Shown one piece after another: positions 1 through 8,785 of a stretch of DNA of 64,000 nucleotides (position 1 is the first letter of the stretch; each line of letters begins with the position of its first letter). A program made the position numbers and the translations under genes. The notes under the pieces are model-generated. The model had not been told where the DNA came from and made no database searches. It saw only the letters and a program-made list of their open reading frames with translations. The DNA lies in NCBI RefSeq assembly GCF_049684335.1, contig NZ_JBAVFV010000061.1, positions 62,001-126,000 on the forward strand, read 5' to 3'. Origin of the DNA: Trichococcus sp049684335. Lineage in GTDB: Bacteria; Bacillota; Bacilli; Lactobacillales; Aerococcaceae.

Positions 1-74
1 ATCGGCAGGTACATCAAGGCGAAAACAAGCGCAAGGAACGCATTGTTCCATTTGGTATTGGTTGTTGCCTTCAT
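1..74 (-). CDS. potC: PotC, spermidine/putrescine ABC transporter permease (N-terminus only)
   Basis: Only the first 24-25 codons are inside the window; the gene continues past base 1. The start ATG (74..72) overlaps the potB stop in an ATGA arrangement, the usual translational coupling of paired permeases. The visible N-terminus (MKATTNTKWNNAFLALVFAL...) is a short polar stretch followed by the first membrane helix, as in PotC-type permeases. The assignment rests mainly on its place after potA and potB; potD should follow outside the window. Confidence 0.8.
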   Translation of the reverse strand, partial: MKATTNTKWNNAFLALVFALMYLP

Positions 75-886
75 TTGACTCCCCTGCCTTTCTTCTTTTT
101 GTCACTTGTCAGGGACATGATGGCAATCATGCTGATGATCAGGATTACGCCGATTGTGGAGCCCATTCCCCAGTTCTGTGTGACGAGAAAATGCTGCTCC
201 ACAGCAGTTCCCAAAGTGATGACCCGGTTTCCACCGATCAGACGCGTCAGCATGAACAGCGACAACGACGGGATGAAGACTGCCTGAAAGCCGCTGCGTA
301 CGCCGCTCAGTGTCAAAGGAAAGATGACCCGCGTCAAAGTCTGCATCCTTGTCGCACCCAAGTCTTCGCTGGCTATGATAAGGGACGGTTTCAGTTCTTC
401 AATCGAATTGAAGATCGGCAGGATCATGAAAGGCAGCTCGATGTAAGCCGCCACGAAAATGAAACTGAAGTCCGTGAACAGAATCTGTTGGGGACTTATG
501 CCCATGAAGCCAAGGAACTGATTGACCGTCCCACTCTGACTGAACAAACCGATAAAGGCATAAGCTTTCAGTAAAAGATTGATCCAGGTCGGCAGAATGA
601 TCAAGGACAGCCAAAGTTGCTTGTGTTTCGTCCGACTCAGGATCAGCGCCGTCGGATAACTGATCAGGAAAGTCACGAGGGTAATGATGAACGCATAAAG
701 GAACGAATTAAACGTCATCCGCAAATAATTGCCCGAGCTGAAATAGGTCGCGTAGTTGGAAAATGTGAAATCCCCGGTGATATCGAAAAACGATTGGTAC
801 AGAATCAACAACATCGGGGAGATTACAAACAACCCCAGCCACAGCACGTAAGGAATCGAATAGAATGCTCTAGAATTTTTCGTCAT
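71..886 (-). CDS. potB: PotB, spermidine/putrescine ABC transporter permease
   Basis: A 271-residue integral membrane protein with about six hydrophobic segments, the usual size for PotB. The EAA loop that contacts the ATPase is visible near residue 175 (ASEDLGATRMQTLTRVIFPL), between helices 4 and 5 as expected for the binding-protein-dependent permease family. It lies 12 bp downstream of potA and overlaps potC by 4 bp, so the three are one operon. With PotC it should form the membrane channel for polyamine import; substrate identity is inferred from the pot gene order, not from a binding site seen here. Confidence 0.9.
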   Translation of the reverse strand: MTKNSRAFYSIPYVLWLGLFVISPMLLILYQSFFDITGDFTFSNYATYFSSGNYLRMTFNSFLYAFIITLVTFLISYPTALILSRTKHKQLWLSLIILPTWINLLLKAYAFIGLFSQSGTVNQFLGFMGISPQQILFTDFSFIFVAAYIELPFMILPIFNSIEELKPSLIIASEDLGATRMQTLTRVIFPLTLSGVRSGFQAVFIPSLSLFMLTRLIGGNRVITLGTAVEQHFLVTQNWGMGSTIGVILIISMIAIMSLTSDKKKKGRGVK

Positions 887-898
887 ATCTCTTTCCCC

Positions 899-1987
899 CT
901 ACTCTTCATAGCTCTCGAGGCGGGCATCGAACTCTTCTTCGGATTCACCCAGACGCATGACATGGATATCCTGCGGACCGAAATGGAGCCCGACATCTTT
1001 GCCGATTTCCGCGCGCTTGGTGGAATGGATCATCCACTCGTTTCCATCCTTGTCGTAGCCGATAATTTCGTAGTGGACGCCGCGGAACAGCTGCGTGTCA
1101 ATAGTCACGACCAATTTCCCATTTTCGACAGTCGTCAGTTCCAAATCTTCCGGTCGGATGACGATTTCGATTTTTTCACCCGGCGTGATCCCGGCATCGG
1201 AACATTCAAACTCCTTGCCGACGAAGCTGACTTTATAGTCCTCAACCATCGTCCCCGGAACGATATTGCTTTCGCCAATGAAATCCGCGACGAAACGGTC
1301 TATCGGCTCGTCATAAATATCCACAGGTGTGCCGCTCTGAACAATCGCGCCTTTGTTCATGACGAAAATCCAATCGCTCATGGCCAACGCCTCTTCCTGA
1401 TCGTGCGTAACAAAAATAAAGGTGATGCCAAGGCGCTGCTGTAGCTCCCTCAGCTCATACTGCATGTCCGTGCGCAGCTTCAAGTCCAAAGCCGACAAAG
1501 GCTCGTCCAACAGCAACACATCCGGTTCGTTGACGATTGCCCGCGCAATTGCGACACGCTGTTGCTGTCCGCCTGACATTTCGCTGATTTCACGGTTTTC
1601 ATAGCCCTCAAGTTGAACCATTTTTAGGGCTTCCTCCACTTTCAGCTTGACCTGATCCTTAGGCATTTTCTTGATCGTCAGCCCGAATGCGATATTATCG
1701 AAAACATTCATGTGGGGGAACAACGCGTAGTCCTGGAAAACGGTATTGACCTTGCGTCGGTTCGCCGGTATATCATTGACAGTTTCGCCATTGATTTTGA
1801 TGATGCCTTCCGTTGCGTCCGCAAACCCCGCGATCAAACGCAGAATCGTCGTTTTTCCGCATCCGGATGGTCCCAAAAGGGTATAGAATTTGCCTTTTTC
1901 AAGCTCAAAGTTAATATCGTGCAATACAGTTTCATCATCGTATACTTTTTTTACATTCTCCAAAGTAATGATTGGTTTTTCAGTCAT
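899..1987 (-). CDS. potA: PotA, spermidine/putrescine ABC transporter ATPase
   Basis: A 362-residue ATPase with Walker A (GPSGCGKTT), the signature MSGGQQQRVAIAR, Walker B plus D-loop (LLLDEPLSALD) and the switch histidine (FVTHD). After the nucleotide-binding domain (about residues 1-240) comes a C-terminal TOBE-type regulatory region (about 270-350), as in PotA/MalK-class ATPases. It is the first gene of the pot operon. In many Lactobacillales potA directly follows murB; here an unrelated duplicated-ATPase gene lies between them. Confidence 0.93.
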   Translation of the reverse strand: MTEKPIITLENVKKVYDDETVLHDINFELEKGKFYTLLGPSGCGKTTILRLIAGFADATEGIIKINGETVNDIPANRRKVNTVFQDYALFPHMNVFDNIAFGLTIKKMPKDQVKLKVEEALKMVQLEGYENREISEMSGGQQQRVAIARAIVNEPDVLLLDEPLSALDLKLRTDMQYELRELQQRLGITFIFVTHDQEEALAMSDWIFVMNKGAIVQSGTPVDIYDEPIDRFVADFIGESNIVPGTMVEDYKVSFVGKEFECSDAGITPGEKIEIVIRPEDLELTTVENGKLVVTIDTQLFRGVHYEIIGYDKDGNEWMIHSTKRAEIGKDVGLHFGPQDIHVMRLGESEEEFDARLESYEE

Positions 1988-2133
1988 TTTCTCCCGCCTT
2001 TATCGTTTATTTATGGGCACCGAACGTTCACTCCGACTGCGGATAGGCAATCGGATATTCACACATCACTATCATGTTAGCACAAAACACTATTATTATA
2101 TAAGAAGTCGCACCTTTTCCAGAAAAAAACCGA

Positions 2134-2167
2134 ACAAAAAACGCCAGAAATGATCCTTCTGACGTTT
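2134..2167 (-). terminator. Rho-independent terminator after the duplicated-ATPase gene
   Basis: On the minus strand AACGTCAGAA pairs with TTCTGGCGTT (one G-U pair) around a six-base loop and is followed by a T run. It lies just past the stop at 2187 and separates that gene from potA. Confidence 0.8.
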
Positions 2168-2186
2168 GGAACTTATATGGATTTCA

Positions 2187-3890
2187 TCAGAACAGACGCG
2201 CAGCCCGATCGTAGTAGACGAATTTTTCCGTAAAGGAATACGGATCAGTCATTCCGATCTGATTGGCGAAGGTGAACAAGGTGGTCTCTTTCAATGAGGC
2301 GATCTGGATCAGCCTCGGATTGATGAGGACAAAAGCGGAACTCGTGTCAGCCACGATTTTTCCTTTGGCCATAACTACTGCTCTGCGGGTGTATTCCAGC
2401 ATCAGATGCATGTCATGCGTTACGATCACGACGGTCACACCGTTCTGGTGGATCCGCTGGAGGAAATGCATGATGTCTTTGTAATGGCTGAAATCCTGCC
2501 CCGCTGCCGGCTCATCCAAGATGATCAATTCCGGATTCAGCGCCAAGACGGCTGCGATTGACACCCGTTTCAGTTGGCCGAAACTCAGCATCGATAACGG
2601 CAAGTCTTTGATGTATTGCAGTCCGCAGACTTTCGCAACTTCATCGACTTTCCTTTGGATCTCTTCTTTTGGCATGTTGCGCTGTTTCATTTTTAGGGCT
2701 ATCTCTTCATAAACGGTTTCCTGTGAGAGACTGTCTTTCGGGTTCTGCGGGACGTAGCCGACATAGTTTTCCGCTTCATCCGCATCGATGTCGCTGATTT
2801 CATTGCCCTTCCAATAGATGTGGCCACTCTGCGGTTTCTCTTCACCGGTCATCAAACGGGAAAGCGTTGATTTCCCGGCGCCGTTCGCACCGACAAGGCT
2901 GATCATTTCCCCTTTGTAGATGCGCAGAAAGGCACCGTCGACGATGTCCTTGTCGTTCCAAGGATATTTGAAAGATAAGCCATCCAGCTCCAGAAGTACT
3001 TCATCATAATCGGGATACCGGAATTGCGGCAGATAATTCAGCCAGCTTTCCATCTGTTCCTTTAATTGCGGTCCGTTCACTTTCTTTGCGTTCGCCAGTT
3101 CCCGTACATTATCCAGATCGACTCCGGCATAACGCATAGCCGTGATGTACAGTGGCTCCCGGATGCCGATGTCGCTCAGAATTTCGCTACGGAGGATTTC
3201 CTCCGGCGTCGCGTCCGCGATGATCCGCCCACCGGAAAAAAGCAGGATGCGATCGATCGGTTGCGCCAAAACATCTTCCAATCTGTGTTCAATGATAAGG
3301 ACGGTCGTGTCGCTGACGCGATGCAGATCATCGATGAATTTCATGGCCAAATCCCCGGAACTCGGGTCCAGATTCGCCAATGGCTCATCGAATAAAATCA
3401 CAGGTTTGCCATCCAAGGAAATACCGGCCATCGTGATATCACCTAACTGCTGTTCCGACAATTTCATGAAACTGCGCTTCAAATACGGGCGTTTCTTCAA
3501 AAAATCATGCCAATTATCCATTTTTTTCACATCATCCGCTGTACGGAACGGGACGTGTTGCTTCACTCCAAATTTGCCCATCTGTTCCGCGTGGGGAATC
3601 AGACTATTTTTGACTAGTTTCATTTCATTCGGAAGAAAATCTTCAAAGGGGGCAAGGGTTTGATCGACCTGATGGTGAAAGAGGATGTTTCCACTCGCAT
3701 CGCCGTTCGCTTCACTCGGCAATACGCCTGTAAGGCAGCGGGCAAAGGTCGTTTTCCCGGAGCCGCTAGGACCGAGCACAAGTATTTTTTCTCCTTCGTA
3801 GATGGTGACATTCAGTTCTTCTAAAGTCGGTTCCTTTTGATCTGAATAGGTGAAACTAAAGTTCTGAAAAGATATCAGTGGTCTTCGCAT
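2187..3890 (-). CDS. Duplicated ABC ATPase, EcfA/YkoD-like, with a degenerate first half
   Basis: A 567-residue protein made of two fused nucleotide-binding domains, the architecture of YkoD-type energy-coupling-factor (vitamin or cobalt class) ATPases. Domain 1 (about 1-260) has a good Walker A (GPSGSGKTT) and Walker B (VILFDEP), but its signature is LSEQQLGDITMAG where LSGGQ is expected. Domain 2 (about 295-530) has Walker A GANGAGKST, a near-normal signature LSFGQLKRVSIA, Walker B LIILDEP and the switch H (VTHD). No T or S component is adjacent, so the partner membrane proteins must be encoded elsewhere. The start has a strong AAGGAGGA ribosome site; upstream is a structured leader. The transported substrate cannot be told from the sequence. 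Confidence 0.8.
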   Translation of the reverse strand: MRRPLISFQNFSFTYSDQKEPTLEELNVTIYEGEKILVLGPSGSGKTTFARCLTGVLPSEANGDASGNILFHHQVDQTLAPFEDFLPNEMKLVKNSLIPHAEQMGKFGVKQHVPFRTADDVKKMDNWHDFLKKRPYLKRSFMKLSEQQLGDITMAGISLDGKPVILFDEPLANLDPSSGDLAMKFIDDLHRVSDTTVLIIEHRLEDVLAQPIDRILLFSGGRIIADATPEEILRSEILSDIGIREPLYITAMRYAGVDLDNVRELANAKKVNGPQLKEQMESWLNYLPQFRYPDYDEVLLELDGLSFKYPWNDKDIVDGAFLRIYKGEMISLVGANGAGKSTLSRLMTGEEKPQSGHIYWKGNEISDIDADEAENYVGYVPQNPKDSLSQETVYEEIALKMKQRNMPKEEIQRKVDEVAKVCGLQYIKDLPLSMLSFGQLKRVSIAAVLALNPELIILDEPAAGQDFSHYKDIMHFLQRIHQNGVTVVIVTHDMHLMLEYTRRAVVMAKGKIVADTSSAFVLINPRLIQIASLKETTLFTFANQIGMTDPYSFTEKFVYYDRAARLF

Positions 3891-3924
3891 GGGCTGTCCT
3901 CCTTCATTATTTTGTTACAGAACA

Positions 3925-3967
3925 GCTTCATACCAGTAGGCAGTAGCTGTGCTGGTTACTGCAGCTA
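3925..3967 (-). other. Stem-loop in the leader of the duplicated-ATPase gene
   Basis: Between murB and the ATPase gene the minus strand contains GTAGCTG and CAGCTAC (7 bp, perfect) with a 12-base loop, followed by overlapping alternative pairings (CCAGTA/TACTGG). It ends shortly before the ribosome site. ECF-type ATPase genes are often preceded by riboswitches, but I do not recognise a TPP, preQ1, THF or cobalamin consensus here, so the element stays unassigned. Confidence 0.35.
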
Positions 3968-4024
3968 CCACATCCTGGACGGCCGTTCTTCCTCTATTTC
4001 AAAAAATAATAATTAAGTGCTATC

Positions 4025-4058
4025 CAAAAAAAGAGCTGAATGTTCACACCCAGCCTTC
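4025..4058 (-). terminator. Terminator after murB
   Basis: The minus strand has GGCTGGGT pairing with ATTCAGCT (three G-U pairs), then seven T residues. It lies just past the murB stop and implies that the ATPase gene downstream has its own promoter. Confidence 0.65.
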
Positions 4059-4065
4059 TTTTCAC

Positions 4066-4980
4066 CTATACGCTTGCCACTGTATCTTCCCCGATGATCC
4101 GGACTTCCGTTTCCAATGGCACAGCATAATGTTCCATTATGACATCTTTGATATGTGCAATCAGTTCAATGTAATCGGTCGCTGTGGCACTGTTGATGTT
4201 CACGATAAAGCCTGCATGCTTCATCGACACCTGTGCCCCGCCCCAAGTCAATCCTTGCAGGCCGGCTTCTTGTATCAATTTACCTGTGAAATACCCGGTC
4301 GGCCGTTTGAAGACGCTGCCGCATGAAGGATATTCCAATGGTTGTTTCGATTCGCGCAAAGCCGTCAATTCATCCATTCGGGCTTTGATTGTTTCCTGCT
4401 TGCCTTTTTCCAGGTGGAAGACAACTTCCAGAACGATTTCGTTCGTTTCCTGCAGCTTGCTGTGGCGATAGGAAAACTCAAGTTCATTCTTCTCGTAGGT
4501 TTTGATTTTGCCTTCGCGAGTGATCACCACTACGGATTCGATGACTTCTTCGACTTCACCGTCATATGCTCCGGCATTCATGTAGACCGCTCCGCCGACG
4601 CTGCCGGGAATGCCGCATGCGAATTCTAAGCCGCTCAACCGCTCAGCCAAGGCCATCCGGGAAGCATCAATCAGGCGTGCGCCACTCTGGACGATCAACC
4701 GTTGGCGTTTCACTTCCATGTGGTCCATTTCCGTCAGTATCATCACGATGCCACGGATCCCACCATCCTTGATGATGACATTGCTGGAATTACCCAAAAC
4801 GGTCAAAGGCACCTGTTTTTCATTTACCCATGCGACAATTGCCGCAACTTCATCTTTGGTTTTCGGAAAGACCAGCACATCTGCCGGGCCACCTGTTTTT
4901 GTGTATGTATAATATGATAAGTTTTCATTCTCTTTAACGATCGTTTCAGGAAACTGTTGTTTTATTTCCGTCCCCAACAT
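4066..4980 (-). CDS. murB: MurB, UDP-N-acetylenolpyruvoylglucosamine reductase
   Basis: FAD-dependent reductase of cytoplasmic peptidoglycan precursor synthesis, converting UDP-GlcNAc-enolpyruvate to UDP-MurNAc with NADPH. Visible motifs are the FAD-binding TGGPADVLVFP region near the N-terminus, the GIPGSVGGAVYMNAGAY loop, YRHS, the catalytic-serine segment SCGSVFKRP and the C-terminal glutamate in ETEVRIIGE. I start it at ATG 4980 (304 residues) because GGGTGA sits about 6 bases upstream; a GTG at 4989 would give three more residues but lies inside that ribosome site. It is transcribed toward the pot genes, a neighbourhood common in Lactobacillales. Confidence 0.95.
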   Translation of the reverse strand: MLGTEIKQQFPETIVKENENLSYYTYTKTGGPADVLVFPKTKDEVAAIVAWVNEKQVPLTVLGNSSNVIIKDGGIRGIVMILTEMDHMEVKRQRLIVQSGARLIDASRMALAERLSGLEFACGIPGSVGGAVYMNAGAYDGEVEEVIESVVVITREGKIKTYEKNELEFSYRHSKLQETNEIVLEVVFHLEKGKQETIKARMDELTALRESKQPLEYPSCGSVFKRPTGYFTGKLIQEAGLQGLTWGGAQVSMKHAGFIVNINSATATDYIELIAHIKDVIMEHYAVPLETEVRIIGEDTVASV

Positions 4981-5303
4981 GCATTTCACCCACTAATTTT
5001 ATTTATGTAGTCCATTCTAACATCACTTGATGCGGATTTGTATCAAATAAGTAAGCGGCAGCAATTAATTATATTATTCTAATCATTTATTAATCATATT
5101 TTAACTAAAAGCGAATCCGCACCTGTTCATGCTATTTTAACACAAGTTTATGAAAAAATTTACAATTTAATGAATTTGAAATACCTTTGTTAGATAGAAG
5201 GAAACCATTTTCGTTTTTGAGCGCGAATTCAGTCTTCTTCCTTGCGATCCGAAAGCACAGATATGGTAAAATATTACAGATAACAGAAAAAGGAGGCTGC
5301 TCC
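4981..5303. other. AT-rich divergent intergenic region
   Basis: This 323-bp gap separates the divergent murB and the small membrane-protein gene and should hold both promoters. TGCGGATT (near 5030) and AATCCGCA (near 5112) form an 8-bp inverted repeat about 75 bp apart. I see several TATAAT-like hexamers but no promoter pair that stands out, and no coding sequence. Confidence 0.5.
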
Positions 5304-5552
5304 ATGCAACCGAAACAAACAAGAAACGGAATCACATTCACAATATTGTCCATTCTTTACCCTCTTTACCTCTTCACTACCAAGGACCCCGGCTCCGTAT
5401 CTACGACCTCGTTGATATTGTCGCTGTTTTTGCCGATCGTCGGAACGATTTTTGCGCTGAACATCCCAGAGCCGAAAATGAAGTGGACACTGGCCGCCAT
5501 CAATCTTCTCCTCTTCATCCTGTTCCTTTACTATATGATCGCGTTGCGTTAG
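5304..5552 (+). CDS. Small membrane protein of unknown function (82 aa)
   Basis: An 82-residue protein with three hydrophobic segments (about residues 9-25, 32-52 and 60-80) separated by short loops, including a PEPKMKW loop. The start is fixed by a strong AAAGGAGG site ending 7 bases before ATG 5304; a longer reading frame begins at 5187 but has no ribosome site. It lies 16 bp before exonuclease III and is probably co-transcribed with it. I do not recognise the family, and no catalytic motif is visible. Confidence 0.8.
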   Translation: MQPKQTRNGITFTILSILYPLYLFTTKDPGSVSTTSLILSLFLPIVGTIFALNIPEPKMKWTLAAINLLLFILFLYYMIALR

Positions 5553-5568
5553 GGCAGGTGAACATAAA

Positions 5569-6330
5569 ATGGATCTAAAATTTGTCTCATGGAACGTCAA
5601 CGGCTTGCGGGCCATAGTAAACAAGAATTTTACGGATATTTTTTCGGACTTCGATGCCGATTTCTTCTGTCTGCAAGAAACGAAATTGCAGGAAGGTCAG
5701 ATTGATCTTGCGTTCCCCGGGTATGAGTCCTATTGGAATTATGCGGATCGCAAAGGCTATTCCGGTACGGCCATCTTCACAAAGCACACACCGCTTTCTG
5801 TCAAGTTGGGCATAGGCGCTGCCGCACACGATTCGGAAGGCCGCGTCATCACCTTGGAGTATGCCGACTTCTACTTGGTCACTGTCTACACACCCAACTC
5901 ACAGGAACAACTGAAGCGATTGGATTACCGGATGGATTGGGAGATATCCTTTCTGGCTTTTCTGAAAGGCCTTGAAACAGAAAAACCAGTCATCGTCTGC
6001 GGCGATCTGAACGTTGCCCACGAAAATATCGATCTGAAGAATTGGAAAACAAACCGTAAGAATGCAGGCTTTTCAGACGAAGAACGCGCCAAGTTCAGCG
6101 AAGTGATCGCCAACGGTTTCATCGATACTTTCCGCTATTTCCATCCGGAGGCGGAAGGAAGATATTCGTGGTGGAGTTACCGATTCAACGCCCGAAAAAA
6201 CAATGCCGGTTGGCGGATCGACTACTTCCTAGTGTCGGACGCTTTGAAGGATGCCTTGGCAGACGCGGATATCCATGAAAATATCTTCGGCAGCGACCAT
6301 TGCCCGGTATCGCTAAAGCTTTCGCTATAG
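5569..6330 (+). CDS. exoA: Exonuclease III (AP endonuclease, ExoA/XthA family)
   Basis: A 253-residue endonuclease/exonuclease/phosphatase-fold enzyme that incises DNA at abasic sites in base-excision repair. All hallmark motifs are present: WNVNGLRA, QETKLQ (metal-binding Glu), YTPNS, GDLNVAHENIDL (catalytic Asp/Asn), RIDYFLVS and the final SDHCPV (catalytic Asp-His). Length matches B. subtilis ExoA. It follows the small membrane protein by 16 bp and is followed by an SDR gene. Confidence 0.96.
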   Translation: MDLKFVSWNVNGLRAIVNKNFTDIFSDFDADFFCLQETKLQEGQIDLAFPGYESYWNYADRKGYSGTAIFTKHTPLSVKLGIGAAAHDSEGRVITLEYADFYLVTVYTPNSQEQLKRLDYRMDWEISFLAFLKGLETEKPVIVCGDLNVAHENIDLKNWKTNRKNAGFSDEERAKFSEVIANGFIDTFRYFHPEAEGRYSWWSYRFNARKNNAGWRIDYFLVSDALKDALADADIHENIFGSDHCPVSLKLSL

Positions 6331-6374
6331 TACGCGGGATAATTGAATCATCAATCAGTCAGGAGGAATGGCAT

Positions 6375-7160
6375 ATGGATTTTCAAAATCGTGTGGTCGT
6401 GGTGACCGGCGGAGCGAACGGCATCGGCCGTGCCACCGTAGAATCATTTTTAAATGCAGGTGCCGCTGTCGCATTCGTGGACACGGATCAGGAAGCCAGC
6501 GAAAAAATCGTTTCCCGTTTCGAAGCGAACGACGTTTATTTCCATCACGGGGACATTGCGGAGGAAGCTGCCCTTCACGTTTTCGCGGAAGCCGTCAAGC
6601 AACGCTTCGGAAAAGTCGATTATCTGGTGAACAACGCCTGCATCAGCAAAAAGGGGATCCTTTCAGAATGTTCCTATCAGGACTTCAATTATGTCTTGGC
6701 TTTGGGCGTCACGGCGCCATACTTATTGACGAGTTTGCTTTTGCCGGTGTTCACAGCTGATGCTTCTGTCGTAAACATCGCATCCAGCCGCGGTTTCATG
6801 TCGCAGCAGGACACCGAAAGTTATTCGGCAGCTAAAGGTGGAATCTTGGCATTGACGCATGCGCTCAGCATTTCATTGGCCGGAAAAGCCCGCGTCAATT
6901 CCATCAGTCCTGGTTGGATCGACACGGGTTCCTTCCATAAAGATGAGGATTATCAGCCGGACTACGATGCCGCTGATCTTTTGCAACATCCAGTCGGCCG
7001 AGTCGGCGTGCCCGACGACATTGTGCAGACAATCCGTTTCCTCTGCAGTGACGCAACCGGCTTCATAACCGGACAGAATTTCACTGTCGACGGCGGGATG
7101 TCCAAGCTGATGATTTACCACAACGATCACGGCTGGACCTATGATCCTGAATCCAAGTGA
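6375..7160 (+). CDS. Short-chain dehydrogenase/reductase
   Basis: A 261-residue classical SDR with a Rossmann fold: the cofactor motif TGGANGIG (about residues 12-19), NNACI in place of the usual NNAG, catalytic serine in NIASS and the catalytic YSAAK (YxxxK) pair. The C-terminal GQNFTVDGG is typical of FabG or glucose-1-dehydrogenase-like members. ATG 6375 has AGGAGGAA upstream. The substrate cannot be deduced. It is the last gene before a bidirectional terminator. Confidence 0.88.
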   Translation: MDFQNRVVVVTGGANGIGRATVESFLNAGAAVAFVDTDQEASEKIVSRFEANDVYFHHGDIAEEAALHVFAEAVKQRFGKVDYLVNNACISKKGILSECSYQDFNYVLALGVTAPYLLTSLLLPVFTADASVVNIASSRGFMSQQDTESYSAAKGGILALTHALSISLAGKARVNSISPGWIDTGSFHKDEDYQPDYDAADLLQHPVGRVGVPDDIVQTIRFLCSDATGFITGQNFTVDGGMSKLMIYHNDHGWTYDPESK

Positions 7161-7200
7161 TCGACATTATTGAGAGCAAGCACAAGCTGAAGTTTTCATA

Positions 7201-7248
7201 AAAAATAAGCAGGACACCTTTCAGCTGAAGGGTGTCCTGCTTATTTTT
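7201..7248. terminator. Bidirectional terminator between convergent genes
   Basis: AAAAATAAGCAGGACACC pairs perfectly with GGTGTCCTGCTTATTTTT around a 12-base loop, giving A-stem-T symmetry that can stop transcription from both sides (SDR gene on plus, hydrolase gene on minus). Confidence 0.92.
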
Positions 7249-7279
7249 GTTATCCGGCCTGAACTTACAGCTACCGGTC

Positions 7280-7924
7280 TTATTTTTCCGGAAGCTGCTT
7301 CACAAACCATTGCGCAGCCAACTCGGCGACCTGTTCAAGGGTACCAGCTTCTTCAAAAAGATGGGTTGCCCCCGGAATGATGACCATTTCCTTCTCGCAG
7401 TTCAACAAAGCATAGGCTTGCTCATTCAATTCAATCACTTCGTCATCATAGCCGCCCAACAACAACAGCGTCGGGGCTCTGACCTTAGCCAGATGCTCTC
7501 TGGCCAAATCCGGACGTCCGCCCCGCGATACGACGGCCTTGATTTCATCACCTAGCACTGCAGCTGATTGCAAAGCAGCAGCCGCGCCGGTGCTGGATCC
7601 GAAATACCCGATTGGTAACTGTTTTGTTTCATCCTGCTGCTTTACCCAGTTTTCCGCAAGCGTCAACCGCTGGGCTAACAAATCGATGTCGAAACGTTTG
7701 TCGGTCCATTCGCTCTCCGCTTCCGTCAACAGATCCAGCAACAATGTAGCTAAACCGTGCGCTCGCAGCACACTGGCCACATATTTGTTGCGAACGCTGT
7801 GTCGACTGCTCCCACTGCCATGGGCAAAAATGACGAGCCCTTTCGCGTCTTTGTGCAAAACCAGATCACCGTTCAATAGGACGCCAGCGCCAGTTATCTG
7901 CACTGCCTTTTCTGGATCACTCAT
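7280..7924 (-). CDS. Alpha/beta hydrolase, dienelactone-hydrolase-like
   Basis: A 214-residue alpha/beta hydrolase. The likely triad is Ser in GYFGSSTGAAAA, Asp in GGYDDEV and His in GATHLFEEAG; HGSGSSRHS near residue 34 forms the oxyanion region. Its start overlaps the end of the upstream phosphoribosyltransferase gene by 8 bp, so the two are translationally coupled. In several other bacteria the same two domains occur as one fused protein of about 430 residues (established observation), which argues that they act together. The substrate is unknown. Confidence 0.85.
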   Translation of the reverse strand: MSDPEKAVQITGAGVLLNGDLVLHKDAKGLVIFAHGSGSSRHSVRNKYVASVLRAHGLATLLLDLLTEAESEWTDKRFDIDLLAQRLTLAENWVKQQDETKQLPIGYFGSSTGAAAALQSAAVLGDEIKAVVSRGGRPDLAREHLAKVRAPTLLLLGGYDDEVIELNEQAYALLNCEKEMVIIPGATHLFEEAGTLEQVAELAAQWFVKQLPEK

Positions 7925-8570
7925 CTGCCTTCCCCTCCTTCACATGCATGCTTCGCAGTAAAGAGACGACTTCCGCGTCGTCGAGCTGATCGAAATGGAC
8001 ATAATAGGCACCCACAGCGCCGAGATAGTCATCCGTCCGCTCCAAAGCAACGACTGCATCCACCATTTGGTCCATCTTTTTCGCGGTATCCTCCGGTGTG
8101 ACCGGGATGGCCACAATGATGCGTTTCGGATTCCGCTTTTTAAGTGCTGCTATTGAGGCGAACATCGTGAAGCCGGTCGCGATGCCGTCATCCACGATGA
8201 TGGCCGTTTTGCCTTCCAACGATTGGATGTTCGCTGCACCGACATACGTTTCCCTGCGCCGTTTGATTTCCTGGCGAAGCCGCTTCAGCTCCCATTCCAA
8301 CCAATTCTGGTCCAATACCCCATGCTCGCCCGGATTGAAGATTGGGTCCGCATCCTCTGTGATGGCCCCGATGGCATATTCAGGATTGAACGGGTGCCCG
8401 ATTTTTTTCGTGATGAGCAGATCAAGCGGTGCCGCCAATTTTTTTGCGATCTCCACACCCAAAGGCACTCCCCCTCGCGGCAATGCAAATACGACGATAT
8501 CTTCTCCGCGGTACTTCTCCAAAGCTTCGGCCAGCAGAATGCCGGCTTCTTTCCGATCGTTAAAAAGCAT
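7917..8570 (-). CDS. Phosphoribosyltransferase-domain protein
   Basis: A 217-residue type I phosphoribosyltransferase-fold protein. The PRPP-binding loop is TAIIVDDGIATGFTM (acidic pair DD followed by GxATG), and ALPRGGVPLG forms the pyrophosphate loop. A charged helix (LEWELKRLRQEIKRRRETY) separates them and probably covers the active site. It is the first gene of a two-gene operon with the overlapping alpha/beta hydrolase. The fold is clear, but it is not one of the nucleotide-salvage enzymes I can name. Confidence 0.88.
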   Translation of the reverse strand: MLFNDRKEAGILLAEALEKYRGEDIVVFALPRGGVPLGVEIAKKLAAPLDLLITKKIGHPFNPEYAIGAITEDADPIFNPGEHGVLDQNWLEWELKRLRQEIKRRRETYVGAANIQSLEGKTAIIVDDGIATGFTMFASIAALKKRNPKRIIVAIPVTPEDTAKKMDQMVDAVVALERTDDYLGAVGAYYVHFDQLDDAEVVSLLRSMHVKEGKADE

Positions 8571-8785
8571 AACGTTTCCTCCTTGTCCGACAATATCTTC
8601 CCATTGACTGAAACAAGTGCATGTTGTTCGACTGTTTTCCGATTTTCATTGTAAGCTTTTTCTGCAGTCTTTTCTCACCCAAATCATAACACGCCAAATG
8701 CCACAACGAGGAATGATAACACTTCTGCATCTGTTGATGTTATCAGTTATTCGGATTAACTGCGCCGGCCGCTGGAAAGAAAGGA

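Noticed and set aside
3925..3967. A named riboswitch before the duplicated ATPase gene
   Set aside because: The stem-loop does not fit the TPP, preQ1, THF or cobalamin consensus as far as I can tell by eye, so it is listed only as an unassigned structure.
4981..4989. GTG 4989 as the murB start
   Set aside because: It lies inside the GGGTGA ribosome site that serves ATG 4980.
8713..8745. GATAACA/TGTTATC inverted repeat between the phosphoribosyltransferase and zinc-protein genes
   Set aside because: It has no T run and a 16-base loop, so it is not a convincing terminator, and it does not fit the cre consensus (no central CG).
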